Shown here piece by piece: positions 1 to 7,488 of a stretch of 64,000 nucleotides of DNA. Position 1 is the stretch's first letter, and the number at the start of each line of letters is the position of its first letter. The notes beneath the pieces are model-generated. The model saw only the letters and a list, made by a program, of their open reading frames with translations, ran no database searches and had not been told where the DNA came from. The translations under genes and the position numbers were made by a program. The stretch is taken from assembly GCF_013761005.1 (NCBI RefSeq), contig NZ_JACDUS010000002.1:496001-560000 (forward strand), read 5' to 3'. This DNA is from Desulfosalsimonas propionicica (GTDB lineage: Bacteria; Desulfobacterota; Desulfobacteria; Desulfobacterales; Desulfosalsimonadaceae).

Positions 1-2
1 TC

Positions 3-497
3 AATCAGATGGCGCGCATCCAGTCCTGCTCCACCACCACCGAAGCCGACACCCTGGCAGATGATGCCGGCAGACAGGCATTTATCGAAAAAGTATTTTA
101 TGAAACCCGCCAGGTGAAAACCGAACCCAAACCAAAGGAAAAACCGGCTGTAAAGGCCCCGGTGATCGGCAATGTTTTGTTTGGCTTTGACAGCAGTAAA
201 ATCAGGTCCCAATATGAAAGCAACCTGAACAAAGCCGTTGAGATCATCAAGGCCCACCCGGGCCAAAAGGTGATTTTAAGAGGCCATACAGACAGCAAGG
301 GATCAGCCGAGTATAACTTGAGACTGTCCAGAAGACGGGCCAAAGCCGTGGCCGATTATCTAAAGGTGCAGGGTGTTGACCCGGAGCGTGTAACAATGGA
401 TCTCAGAGCATTCGGGGAAGCCAATCCCGAATACGACAACGCCACGGAAACCGGACGGGCCTTAAACCGCAGGGTTGAGATCAAGCTGGTCAAGTAA
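3..497 (+). CDS. OmpA-family C-terminal domain protein (5' end cut by window)
   Basis: The last ~105 residues form an OmpA/MotB peptidoglycan-binding domain: a VLFGFDSSKI strand, the LRGHTDSKGS motif, then NLRLSRRRAKAVADYL and the RRVEIKLVK ending. Such domains anchor outer-membrane or periplasmic proteins to peptidoglycan. The frame is open from base 3, two codons before the first ATG at 9, and no signal peptide or lipobox is seen. I therefore take the gene to begin outside the window and treat the ATG at 9 as internal. The Pro/Lys/Glu-rich stretch before the domain looks like a linker. A strong terminator follows within 90 bp, so this is the last gene of its transcript. Confidence 0.85.
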   Translation, partial: NQMARIQSCSTTTEADTLADDAGRQAFIEKVFYETRQVKTEPKPKEKPAVKAPVIGNVLFGFDSSKIRSQYESNLNKAVEIIKAHPGQKVILRGHTDSKGSAEYNLRLSRRRAKAVADYLKVQGVDPERVTMDLRAFGEANPEYDNATETGRALNRRVEIKLVK

Positions 498-579
498 AAC
501 AAACCACCGAAAAACCACGGCATTTATTCAAACCAAACTGCCGGACTTTTTCAAACCGGTTGAAACAACGCAGTCCATA

Positions 580-628
580 AGCGGGGATGTCAGGCAAAAG
601 CCTGCCGGCATCCCCGCTTTTTTCTTTT
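580..628 (+). terminator. Rho-independent terminator after the OmpA-domain gene
   Basis: AGCGGGGATG pairs with CATCCCCGCT, and CAGGC/GCCTG pairs inside around an AAAA loop. A T-rich tract follows on the plus strand. It lies between the OmpA-domain stop and the convergent SMP-30 gene. Confidence 0.85.
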
Positions 629-660
629 TGATCCGGTTTTGCCCGATTTTATAGGATGTA

Positions 661-1560
661 TCAGGGAAGCCCCGCGCCCGGAACATCCACATCCACCGCC
701 CAGATAGCGGCCTCCCGGGCGGCTTTTCGGTTATGCTCGGCAAAATCCGGAGCCACGCACAAATACAGGGTCTGACGGTTAACCCCGCCCAGGGTGCACG
801 CAAATACACCCTGCGCGCCCGTGGAAATCTCATCAAGAATCCTGCCGCCCTCTGCTACCCGCAGTGCCCGGTTGCCAATGGCATCGGCCAGCCATACAGC
901 CCCTTCTGCATCAAGAACCCCGCCGTCAGGCGCCGCTTTGGCCTGGGGGATGACCTCGGCCAGCTCCCGTCCTTTGGGCATGGGGCCGAGAACCGCCCAG
1001 TCCCGGCGGGAACCAAGGGACCCGTCAGCCCGGATATCAAAGGCAGAGATGCGGTTGGCAAAGGTTTCATTGACAATCAGGGTTTGGCCGTCCGGGGTGA
1101 TCATGGAACCATTGGGAAAATACAGGTCTTCTGCGGCCACACGCACGGTTCCGTCGGGGTCGACCCGGGCCAGACTGGCTGTCTGCAGTGGAACGCCGGC
1201 CATTAGATCAAAGCCGAAATTACCCACATAAGCCCTTCCCTGCCGGTCCACCACCATGTCATTGGCATGACCGCCGGCCACTTCAGACAGATCCGCATGA
1301 ACCGCAAGGCTTCCGTCATTTTCCTGCCGAAGAAGCTTGCGGTCTGTCATGGATACAATCAGCAGGCGGCCGTCAGGAAGCCAGCCCAGACCGGAAGGCT
1401 GGCCGGGCACTTCGGCAATGACTTCAACGCCTCCGTCCGGATCTACGGCAATGACCTGTTTCAGATAAAAATCCGAAAGCCATAGCCTGTTGTCGTGCCA
1501 GCGAGGTGCCTCCAGAAAAAAATAGCCGGAAATCAATGTGGTAAAAGCGGGTTGTGTCAT
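661..1560 (-). CDS. SMP-30/gluconolactonase/LRE family protein
   Basis: This 299-residue protein is a six-bladed beta-propeller of the SMP-30/gluconolactonase (SGL) family, metal-dependent lactonases or esterases. Family landmarks are visible: the early FLEAPRW segment carrying the metal-binding Glu, a FPNGSMITPDG segment with the conserved Asn, and APDGGVLDAEG with the Asp. Repeated hydrophobic-strand plus PDG/ADG turns mark the blades. The start at 1560 has AAGGAGG about 10 nt upstream. There is no signal peptide, so it is probably cytoplasmic. It stands alone, convergent with the OmpA-domain gene. The substrate cannot be told from the sequence. Confidence 0.85.
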   Translation of the reverse strand: MTQPAFTTLISGYFFLEAPRWHDNRLWLSDFYLKQVIAVDPDGGVEVIAEVPGQPSGLGWLPDGRLLIVSMTDRKLLRQENDGSLAVHADLSEVAGGHANDMVVDRQGRAYVGNFGFDLMAGVPLQTASLARVDPDGTVRVAAEDLYFPNGSMITPDGQTLIVNETFANRISAFDIRADGSLGSRRDWAVLGPMPKGRELAEVIPQAKAAPDGGVLDAEGAVWLADAIGNRALRVAEGGRILDEISTGAQGVFACTLGGVNRQTLYLCVAPDFAEHNRKAAREAAIWAVDVDVPGAGLP

Positions 1561-1687
1561 GGCAATCTTGCCTCCTTGCAGCCTTTGGGATGGGTAGGAA
1601 AAAAGGGGCCAATAAACAACCGGTACCGGAACAAATGAAGATAAAAATTCCTGGACCAGCTGTTGCAGGTCCTAAGATAATAGAATT

Positions 1688-1718
1688 CATACTGATTTTC
1701 AATCATTGTTTCAGTATG
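1688..1718. promoter_or_regulatory. 8-bp inverted repeat in the SMP-30 / zinc-ribbon intergenic region
   Basis: CATACTGA and TCAGTATG form perfect 8-bp arms 15 nt apart between two divergent genes. The layout suits an operator, but no regulator can be assigned. Confidence 0.2.
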
Positions 1719-1768
1719 CGCCACCGGACCCGGAATTTTTTCCAAGGCCCGGGCCGCAGGGCAATGGC

Positions 1769-1796
1769 TTGACATCAGGCCAAAAGGATGTATTTT
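1769..1796 (+). promoter_or_regulatory. Candidate sigma-70 promoter for the zinc-ribbon gene
   Basis: TTGACA at 1769 is followed after 16 nt by TATTTT at 1791. This lies about 50 bp before the start at 1846. The -35 is perfect; the -10 matches only four of six bases. Confidence 0.4.
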
Positions 1797-1845
1797 TGAT
1801 TCAGGAAGCTTACACCTGAAAACACCTTTTAAAACGGAGGCGGTT

Positions 1846-2070
1846 ATGCCGGAAAAGAAATTCAAGCAGGTATGTGAATGTGAAAAATGCGGCAATGAGG
1901 CGGAAATGATGATCACCTGCAGCCTGGTTCCTGAAGAGGACAAACCGGAAGAAAAGATGGAAGAGGCAAAGGTGCTAAAGGAGAAAAAACCGGGCACGGT
2001 TGAAGGACATGCCGTTTGCACCCGATGCGGCAGTGAAGCCGATATCTGGCTGGATACCAGCGGCATATAA
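1846..2070 (+). CDS. Small two-CxxC zinc-ribbon protein
   Basis: This 74-residue protein has two Cys pairs, CEKC near residue 12 and CTRC near residue 60. The middle is highly charged and Glu/Lys-rich. The four cysteines could bind one zinc as a split ribbon. I do not recognise a named family. The ATG at 1846 has CGGAGG ending 5 nt upstream, and a candidate promoter lies 50 bp upstream, so expression is likely despite the size. It stands alone and is convergent with the fadD-like gene. Confidence 0.7.
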   Translation: MPEKKFKQVCECEKCGNEAEMMITCSLVPEEDKPEEKMEEAKVLKEKKPGTVEGHAVCTRCGSEADIWLDTSGI

Positions 2071-2092
2071 AATGATTGGATTTTTTTTGCAC

Positions 2093-2137
2093 AACCGGAC
2101 AAGGTGCTGGCCGCTGTCGCAATTGCCTTGTCCGGTT
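2093..2137. other. Hairpin between convergent genes
   Basis: AACCGGACAAGG and CCTTGTCCGGTT form a perfect 12-bp stem with a 21-nt loop, placed between the stops of the zinc-ribbon and fadD-like genes. No T-run follows it on either strand, so it is not a classical terminator, although it may define 3' ends. Confidence 0.4.
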
Positions 2138-2158
2138 GGCCGTCTGGGTTTGCATCCG

Positions 2159-3817
2159 TTATGGCCGGATCCGGTCCGGTCCGGGAAACTTGTCCACTGA
2201 GAGCTCCTGGAGCTTGTATTTCTGGATTTTGCCGCTGGCGGTCATGGGATAGCCATCCACAAAGGCAACGTGTTTGGGAATCTTGTAGCGGCTGATCCGG
2301 CCCCGGCAGAAATCCCGGATATCCTGTCCGGTTAAGTCTGAATCGGATTTTTTGATCACAAAGGCGCCCACCTCCTCGCCGTATTTCTTGCTGGGCACCC
2401 CCACCACCTGCACATCAACCACCCCTTCGAGCTGATAGAGAAACTCCTCGATCTCCCGGGGATAGATATTTTCCCCGCCCCGGATGATCATGTCCTTGTA
2501 TCTGCCCGTGATGGCCAGATACCCGTCTGCATCAAGCACCCCGAGATCGCCGGTATGCAGCCATCCGTCGGCGTCAATGGTCTTGGCCGTGGCCTCGGCC
2601 ATGTTGTAGTAGCCGCGCATGACATTATAGCCCCGGCAGCACACCTCGCCCTGTTCGCCCGGGCCTTTTTCCTCCCCGGTTTCCGGGTCCGTGATTTTGA
2701 CTTCGATACGCGGCATGGGACGGCCGACAGTTTCGGTTCGCCGGCGCATATCATCTCCGGGCATGGTCTGGGTGATCACCGGGGAACCCTCGGTGAGCCC
2801 GTAGCAAATGGTGATTTCATGCATGTACATTCGGTCTATGACCTGCCGCATCACGTGTACCGGACAGGGCGAGCCGGCCATGATGCCGGTGCGCAGCGAG
2901 GAGAAGTCAAACTTGTCAAACAGTCCGTGGTCCAGAACGGCAATAAACATGGTGGGCACGCCATACAGGGCCGTGCATTTCTCCTGCTCCACAGCGGCCA
3001 TGACCTGGACCGGATCGAACTTTTCCAGCACCACAAGGGTTGCGGCATGGCTGACCGCCGCCAGAACCCCCAGAACGCATCCAAAGCAGTGAAACAGGGG
3101 AACCGGCAGGCAAACCCGGTCGGCTGCGGTAAATTTCTGATTCTCCCCGATCCAGAACCCGTTGTTAACAATGTTATAATGGGTCAGCATCACTCCCTTG
3201 GGAAACCCGGTAGTGCCGGAAGTGTACTGCATATTGACCACGTCATGAACATCGAGTTGCTCCTGGCGGGCCCTGTAATCCGAATCAGAAACCAGAGCCC
3301 CCATTGCCATGACCTCGGGCAGGGCATACATGCCCCTGTGTTTTTCCATTCCCAGAAAAAACACCCGTTTCAGGTGCGGAAAACGGGGGGTATCCAGCCG
3401 GCCCCTGTCCTGGGACCGAAGCTCGGGGACCAGGTCATAGACGATCTGCAGATAATCGCTATCCATGTAGCCATCAATTAAAAACAAATTTTCGCATTCC
3501 GACTGCTGCAGCAAATAAGCCAGTTCATCGCTTTTGTAATTGGTGTTGACCGTGAGCAAAACAGCCCCGATTCTGGCCGTGGCAAACTGCAGCGCCACCC
3601 AGTAGGGGATATTGGTGGCCCAGACGGCCACTTTTTCACCCCTGGCCACACCCATGGCCATCAGCCCCTTTGCCAGGCGGTCCACCACGGAAACAAATTC
3701 CCGGTAGGTCATGCGGAAATCCCGGTCCACGTATATCAGTGCATCATTGTCCGGATGGCCGGCAACAGCCTCGTCCAAAAGCTGGCCCATGGTGATGGTG
3801 CGCAATTGATTGTCCAT
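2159..3817 (-). CDS. AMP-dependent fatty acyl-CoA synthetase (FadD-like)
   Basis: This 552-residue member of the ANL superfamily activates a carboxylic acid with ATP and CoA. Motifs in order are the AMP-binding loop YTSGTTGFPKGVMLTH, then YGLTEGSPV, then GWLHTGDLG and GRYKDMIIRGGENIYPREIEEFL. The C-terminal MTASGKIQKYKL carries the catalytic lysine. Length and motifs fit medium/long-chain acyl-CoA ligases, but chain length cannot be read. It is 9 bp downstream of an XRE-cupin regulator gene, and the two share one predicted promoter, so the regulator probably controls it in response to a fatty-acid-type ligand. CCTCC lies just upstream of the start on the complementary strand as the ribosome-binding site. 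Confidence 0.9.
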   Translation of the reverse strand: MDNQLRTITMGQLLDEAVAGHPDNDALIYVDRDFRMTYREFVSVVDRLAKGLMAMGVARGEKVAVWATNIPYWVALQFATARIGAVLLTVNTNYKSDELAYLLQQSECENLFLIDGYMDSDYLQIVYDLVPELRSQDRGRLDTPRFPHLKRVFFLGMEKHRGMYALPEVMAMGALVSDSDYRARQEQLDVHDVVNMQYTSGTTGFPKGVMLTHYNIVNNGFWIGENQKFTAADRVCLPVPLFHCFGCVLGVLAAVSHAATLVVLEKFDPVQVMAAVEQEKCTALYGVPTMFIAVLDHGLFDKFDFSSLRTGIMAGSPCPVHVMRQVIDRMYMHEITICYGLTEGSPVITQTMPGDDMRRRTETVGRPMPRIEVKITDPETGEEKGPGEQGEVCCRGYNVMRGYYNMAEATAKTIDADGWLHTGDLGVLDADGYLAITGRYKDMIIRGGENIYPREIEEFLYQLEGVVDVQVVGVPSKKYGEEVGAFVIKKSDSDLTGQDIRDFCRGRISRYKIPKHVAFVDGYPMTASGKIQKYKLQELSVDKFPGPDRIRP

Positions 3818-3826
3818 AACCGCCTC

Positions 3827-4396
3827 CTATCTGGGAATGTAGACCACCGCATAGATGGCAGCGGGCGCCTCACCCAGGCAGCTGACACAATGGGGAATGA
3901 TGGAGTTGTAATAAATACTGTCGCCCTCGCCCAGGCGATAGGTTTCATCTCCGTAAATCACTTCCACCTCACCCTGCTGCACCACGATAAATTCTTCTCC
4001 CTCGTGGCTGGACAAATGCTTTTCCTCTGCCGACTCGGGCAGGATCTCAACATAGAACGGTTCCATGTGCCGATCGCTTTTGCCTTTGCCAAGGGAGTAA
4101 AATTTCAAATCCACGGGCTTGTCCCTGCCCCGGAGCATACTCAGCTCATTTTTGCGCTCAGCCCGGCGCATCACCAGAGGGTCCTGGCTCAACTGGTCAT
4201 CCAGAAACGTTCCCAGCCGCACTTCCAGGGCCCGGGCAATTTTCAGCAAGGGCCCCAGGGATGGATAAACATTTTCCTCCACCACGGAATGCAAAAACTC
4301 GGGGGACAGCTCAGTGCGCCGCACCAACTCGTCCATATCAATTTCTTTCGTGGCCATAAACGCCTTGATTCGCTGGCCCACTTTTTCGGATTTCAT
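3827..4396 (-). CDS. XRE-family transcriptional regulator with C-terminal cupin
   Basis: The protein has 189 residues. Residues ~5-65 form an HTH_3/XRE DNA-binding domain (VGQRIKAFM, then PSLGPLLKIARALEV). Residues ~110-187 form a cupin_2 barrel (SSHEGEEFIVVQQGEVEV, then GDSIYYNSIIPHCV). Such regulators usually sense small carboxylate ligands and control the adjacent gene. I chose the ATG at 4396 over an upstream in-frame start at 4498 because GGAGG sits 6 nt before it and the family N-terminus begins there. It leads an apparent operon with the fadD-like ligase. A palindrome at 4447-4462 in its leader is a possible autoregulatory site. Confidence 0.85.
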   Translation of the reverse strand: MKSEKVGQRIKAFMATKEIDMDELVRRTELSPEFLHSVVEENVYPSLGPLLKIARALEVRLGTFLDDQLSQDPLVMRRAERKNELSMLRGRDKPVDLKFYSLGKGKSDRHMEPFYVEILPESAEEKHLSSHEGEEFIVVQQGEVEVIYGDETYRLGEGDSIYYNSIIPHCVSCLGEAPAAIYAVVYIPR

Positions 4397-4446
4397 GTGA
4401 CCTCCATGCCTGATCTGTAAGCCTTTCGGGCTGCCGGATACCGCCC

Positions 4447-4462
4447 GGAAAAAATTTTTTCC
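4447..4462. promoter_or_regulatory. 16-bp perfect palindrome, candidate operator
   Basis: GGAAAAAATTTTTTCC lies ~50 bp upstream of the XRE-cupin start and downstream of its predicted promoter, a position suited to autorepression. There is no second copy in this window to support it. Confidence 0.3.
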
Positions 4463-4508
4463 ACAAACCCGGTCCCTGTTCTGTGACACATATGCCACGA
4501 ACCGGGTT

Positions 4509-4537
4509 TCTATACCTTATCTGCGCAATGATGTAAA
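4509..4537 (-). promoter_or_regulatory. Sigma-70 type promoter for the XRE-cupin/fadD operon
   Basis: On the minus strand TTTACA (4537-4532) is followed after exactly 17 nt by TATAGA (4514-4509). The predicted transcript would begin near 4502, about 105 nt before the start codon. Confidence 0.55.
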
Positions 4538-4760
4538 CCATAACCCGCACCGCCCGCCTTATACGCGGGCCCGGACAATCCGTAACCGAACAGACAATAT
4601 AAATAGTGCCTTTACATGGCTGCCAGGGACTGTTATTCTTTTTATAATTAAATTTTTCCCATCTTTTCTGCCTTAACTGGTTTCAATGTTGGTTTAGCGG
4701 CTGCATGAAAGAATTGGCAGCCATATGATAACCTTATTTTCCTTTTCTGAATGGTGAACC

Positions 4761-5381
4761 ATGGCTGCGTATCGCGAAAACCTTCTGGAGCTTCTGGTGG
4801 ATGCACCCTGGTGGGTGAGTGCGGCAATTGCCGCTGCCGTTTTTGTGGTGCTCAAATTCATCCTGCCGGAACTGGTTACAGGACAATCTCTGTCTGCTGC
4901 TCTGGCCGGGGGACTGGCGGACGCGGCCTGGCTCATTGCCCTGATCGTTTTGATCCCTGCCCCGGTTTCCGCTTACAACACCTGGAAAAAAGACCGCCTG
5001 CTAAGCGGCCGGGAGGACCCGGCAGCCATCAAAAAACTTTCCCGGGGCGCTTTTACCCAGCTGGTGGAAGACATTTATGCAGCAAACGGCTACCGCATCA
5101 AGCCGGATGCAGACCCCGGCGATGAGGCTGAAGTGGACCTGATCGCGGAAAAAAAAAGCCAGCAGGTGCTTGTTCAGCACAGGCATCACAAATCCGGACA
5201 AATAACGCCCAAAGCCGTACAGGCCATGATTGACAGGCTGGAAAAAGACAACGCCGGACAAGCCCATATCATTTCCTGCAGCGGTTTTACCCGGGAGGCT
5301 TCTGAACTGGCTGCAGGCAGCGCAGTCCGATTAATTGACGTCAACGACCTGGGAAAGATGATCAAACCCGGCCGAAGCTGA
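4761..5381 (+). CDS. Membrane-anchored restriction-endonuclease-like (Mrr_cat-like) protein
   Basis: This 206-residue protein has two hydrophobic segments (residues ~18-37 and ~50-68) followed by a soluble domain from ~90. That domain resembles the Mrr_cat / type IV restriction endonuclease-like fold: FTQLVEDIYAANGYRI, an acidic strand EAEVDLIAEK, and QQVLVQHRHHKSGQ, ending in FTREASELA. Known Mrr-type nucleases use D...QxK. Here the QxK position reads Q-H-R, so the catalytic lysine appears replaced and nuclease activity is uncertain. A mobile element copy begins 14 bp after the stop. The DNA context suggests no restriction-modification partner. Confidence 0.6.
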   Translation: MAAYRENLLELLVDAPWWVSAAIAAAVFVVLKFILPELVTGQSLSAALAGGLADAAWLIALIVLIPAPVSAYNTWKKDRLLSGREDPAAIKKLSRGAFTQLVEDIYAANGYRIKPDADPGDEAEVDLIAEKKSQQVLVQHRHHKSGQITPKAVQAMIDRLEKDNAGQAHIISCSGFTREASELAAGSAVRLIDVNDLGKMIKPGRS

Positions 5382-5395
5382 AAACCTTCAACAAT

Positions 5396-5546
5396 GATGG
5401 TCTCGTAAAAGTCGGTTTTCAGATGGCGCCGTAAAAAGTTCAAGATCAAGGCTTGCACGATTTCGAATAATGCAAAGTAGTTATCCGTACGTGAAATTCT
5501 GAGAAATCTCGTGTAACGCAGATACTGGATTTTTTCCGGTGCCATC
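5396..5546 (+). mobile_element. 152-bp palindromic MITE-like element, copy 1
   Basis: The copy starts GATGGTCTCGTAAAAG and ends CCGGTGCCATC. A second GATGGCGCCGTAAAAAGT repeat begins at 5422. Flanks are AACAAT on the left and AAAAAT on the right, a 6-bp direct repeat with one mismatch. It ends 34 bp before the DUF294 gene start, so it may lie in that gene's leader. Confidence 0.85.
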
Positions 5547-5580
5547 AAAAATCGGCGGCAAGCCCCGATAGGAGGAAACC

Positions 5581-7488
5581 ATGAGCTCCTCTTTGTTTGA
5601 TTTCCTGTCCACTGTCCCGCCTTTTGACGTGCTGCCCGAACATGAACTGCGAAAAGCGGCCCAGGAACTGACCAAGAGCCACCGCTACCGGGACATGGTT
5701 CTTTTTGTGCAAAACAAAACCGTGCTCAATTATGTGTATATCCTCCTGGAAGGCCGGTTGGAGAAATATATCCAGGACGGGGACAAAAAGACCCTGGACG
5801 GGGTGCTCGAGGAAAAAAGCATCTATGGCGCCCTGTCGATTTTGTTTAACAAAAGCATTTCCATTCGTACGGTTCAGACCCTGGAAGACAGCACCTTTTA
5901 CTGCCTTCCCAAGGAGCTGTTTCTCGAATTTTGCTCCCATTACCCGAAATTCACCAGCTTTTTTACGGAGCAGTTCAGCGAAAAGATGCTGCAGGAGCCC
6001 TACGTGGATTTAATCGCCAAAACCCCGGAAACACGGGAATCCGGCGATCAAAGTTTTTTAAACCTGACCTTGCAGGATATTTTTTCCAGGGAATTTGCCG
6101 CGTGCCGCACCGATGCCACTATTCAGGAGGCAGCACGACTCATGACCCGGAAAAAAAGAAGCTCTGTTGTGGTCATGGACGGGGACGGCAACAGCATCGG
6201 TCTGATCACGGATCATGACATGCGCAAAAAAGTGGTGGCAGAAGCCTACCCCGTAAACAATCCAGTAAGCGAAATTGTCGGCGCCCCACTGATTACCATG
6301 CCTGCCCAGTCCCAGATATTTGAAGCCATCATGCAGATGATGAAATACGACATCAAGCATCTGGCTGTCACGGACAATGCGCAAAAACTGCTTGGAATTG
6401 CAACCGAGCAGGATCTGCTGCTGGCCCAGGGCCGCTCTCCGGTCTACCTCATGCGGGAAATCCAGCTTGCAGACAGTGTTCAGGAACTAAAAGCCCGGCA
6501 CAAACAACTCCCGGGCCTGATCAAGTCCATGATCGACAGCGGTGCCATTGCCAGCCATTTAAACCGGATCATCACGGAGCTCTCTGACGCCATTCTTAAA
6601 AAAATAATCGGCTTTGCCCTCGACGAAATGGGGCAGCCCCCGGTTGAGTTTGCCTTCATGGTCATGGGCAGCGAGGGGCGCAGGGAACAGACCCTGAAAA
6701 CCGACCAGGACAATGCCATTGTTTTCAGGGATGTGGCCGAAAACAAGCAAAAAGAAGTCCAGTCTTTTTTCCTGGCCCTGGGCCAAAAAGTCTGCAACTG
6801 GCTCAATGAGGCGGGCTACAGCCTGTGTGAGTATGAAATCATGGCCCAAAACCCCAAATGGTGCCAGCCCCTTGGCAAGTGGAAGCAGTATTTCCGGCAA
6901 TGGATCCACGAAGCCGACCCCGAATCCTTGCTTCATTCCAGCATTTTCTTTGATTTCCGGCTCGGGTTCGGACAGGCCGATATTGTCGATGAACTGCGGG
7001 CGGATCTGTTTAAAGCCCTTTCGGGCTGGGCGGGATTTTATCGTCATTTTGCCGAAAATGCCCTGCATTTTAAGCCGCCGCTGGATTTTTTCGGCAACCT
7101 GATTCTCAAAACCAGGGACGGACGAAAAAACAGCCTGGACATCAAAACCCCCATGCGGCTGATTGTGGATTTCGCCCGCATCTATGCTTTGCAAAACCGG
7201 ATAAAATCCACCAACACCATGGAACGGCTGGAAGAAGTCCAGCTAAAAGGTTTACTGGAAAAAAAGGATTATGAGGAACTGGCCCTGGCCTACGGATTTC
7301 TGATGCACATGCGCCTGGCCCACCAGGTGAATGTGCTGGTGGAAGAAAAACAAAAACCCGACAATCTCATAGAGCCCAACAAACTCACCCATATGGAACG
7401 GCAGTCCCTGAAAGAAGCCTTCAAACGTATAAAGATCGCCCAGGGCAAGATGCGAATGGACCTGACTCAGGACATCGGCATCACCTGA
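5581..7488 (+). CDS. cNMP-binding/CBS/DUF294 nucleotidyltransferase-like protein
   Basis: The 635-residue protein has a cyclic-nucleotide-binding-like domain at ~1-130, paired CBS domains at ~160-285, a DUF294 nucleotidyltransferase domain from ~310 (GSEGRREQT at ~363 with downstream D-x-DN metal ligands) and a DUF294_C helical domain to the end. The family is annotated as putative signal-transduction nucleotidyltransferase; its reaction is unproven. AGGAGG precedes the ATG at 5581. The gene overlaps the convergent exonuclease gene by 22 bp. In many bacteria DUF294 proteins sit beside acs, a sodium:solute symporter and a DnaQ-like exonuclease, exactly the neighbours here. That suggests a role in regulating acetate uptake or activation. 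Confidence 0.9.
   Translation: MSSSLFDFLSTVPPFDVLPEHELRKAAQELTKSHRYRDMVLFVQNKTVLNYVYILLEGRLEKYIQDGDKKTLDGVLEEKSIYGALSILFNKSISIRTVQTLEDSTFYCLPKELFLEFCSHYPKFTSFFTEQFSEKMLQEPYVDLIAKTPETRESGDQSFLNLTLQDIFSREFAACRTDATIQEAARLMTRKKRSSVVVMDGDGNSIGLITDHDMRKKVVAEAYPVNNPVSEIVGAPLITMPAQSQIFEAIMQMMKYDIKHLAVTDNAQKLLGIATEQDLLLAQGRSPVYLMREIQLADSVQELKARHKQLPGLIKSMIDSGAIASHLNRIITELSDAILKKIIGFALDEMGQPPVEFAFMVMGSEGRREQTLKTDQDNAIVFRDVAENKQKEVQSFFLALGQKVCNWLNEAGYSLCEYEIMAQNPKWCQPLGKWKQYFRQWIHEADPESLLHSSIFFDFRLGFGQADIVDELRADLFKALSGWAGFYRHFAENALHFKPPLDFFGNLILKTRDGRKNSLDIKTPMRLIVDFARIYALQNRIKSTNTMERLEEVQLKGLLEKKDYEELALAYGFLMHMRLAHQVNVLVEEKQKPDNLIEPNKLTHMERQSLKEAFKRIKIAQGKMRMDLTQDIGIT

Larger units (their letters stand above)
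4397..4760. other. Divergent intergenic region with regulatory signals
   Basis: This 364-bp stretch separates the divergent XRE-cupin and Mrr-like genes. It holds the minus-strand promoter at 4509-4537 and a GGAAAAAATTTTTTCC palindrome. It also holds a pair of 10-bp inverted repeats, ATGGCTGCCA at 4616 and TGGCAGCCAT at 4715, that bound an AT-rich ~110-bp segment. I see no small gene or RNA. Confidence 0.6.

Noticed and set aside
733-1485. Several long frames opposite the SMP-30 gene
   Set aside because: They are complement shadows of a GC-rich gene; they have no ribosome-binding sites and no recognisable domains.
2093-2137. Intrinsic terminator for the fadD-like gene
   Set aside because: A stable hairpin exists, but no T-run follows on the minus strand; A-run polarity is wrong.
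4447-4462. Palindrome read as a terminator
   Set aside because: The arms are A/T runs without GC stem strength and the site lies in a 5' leader; operator is the milder reading.
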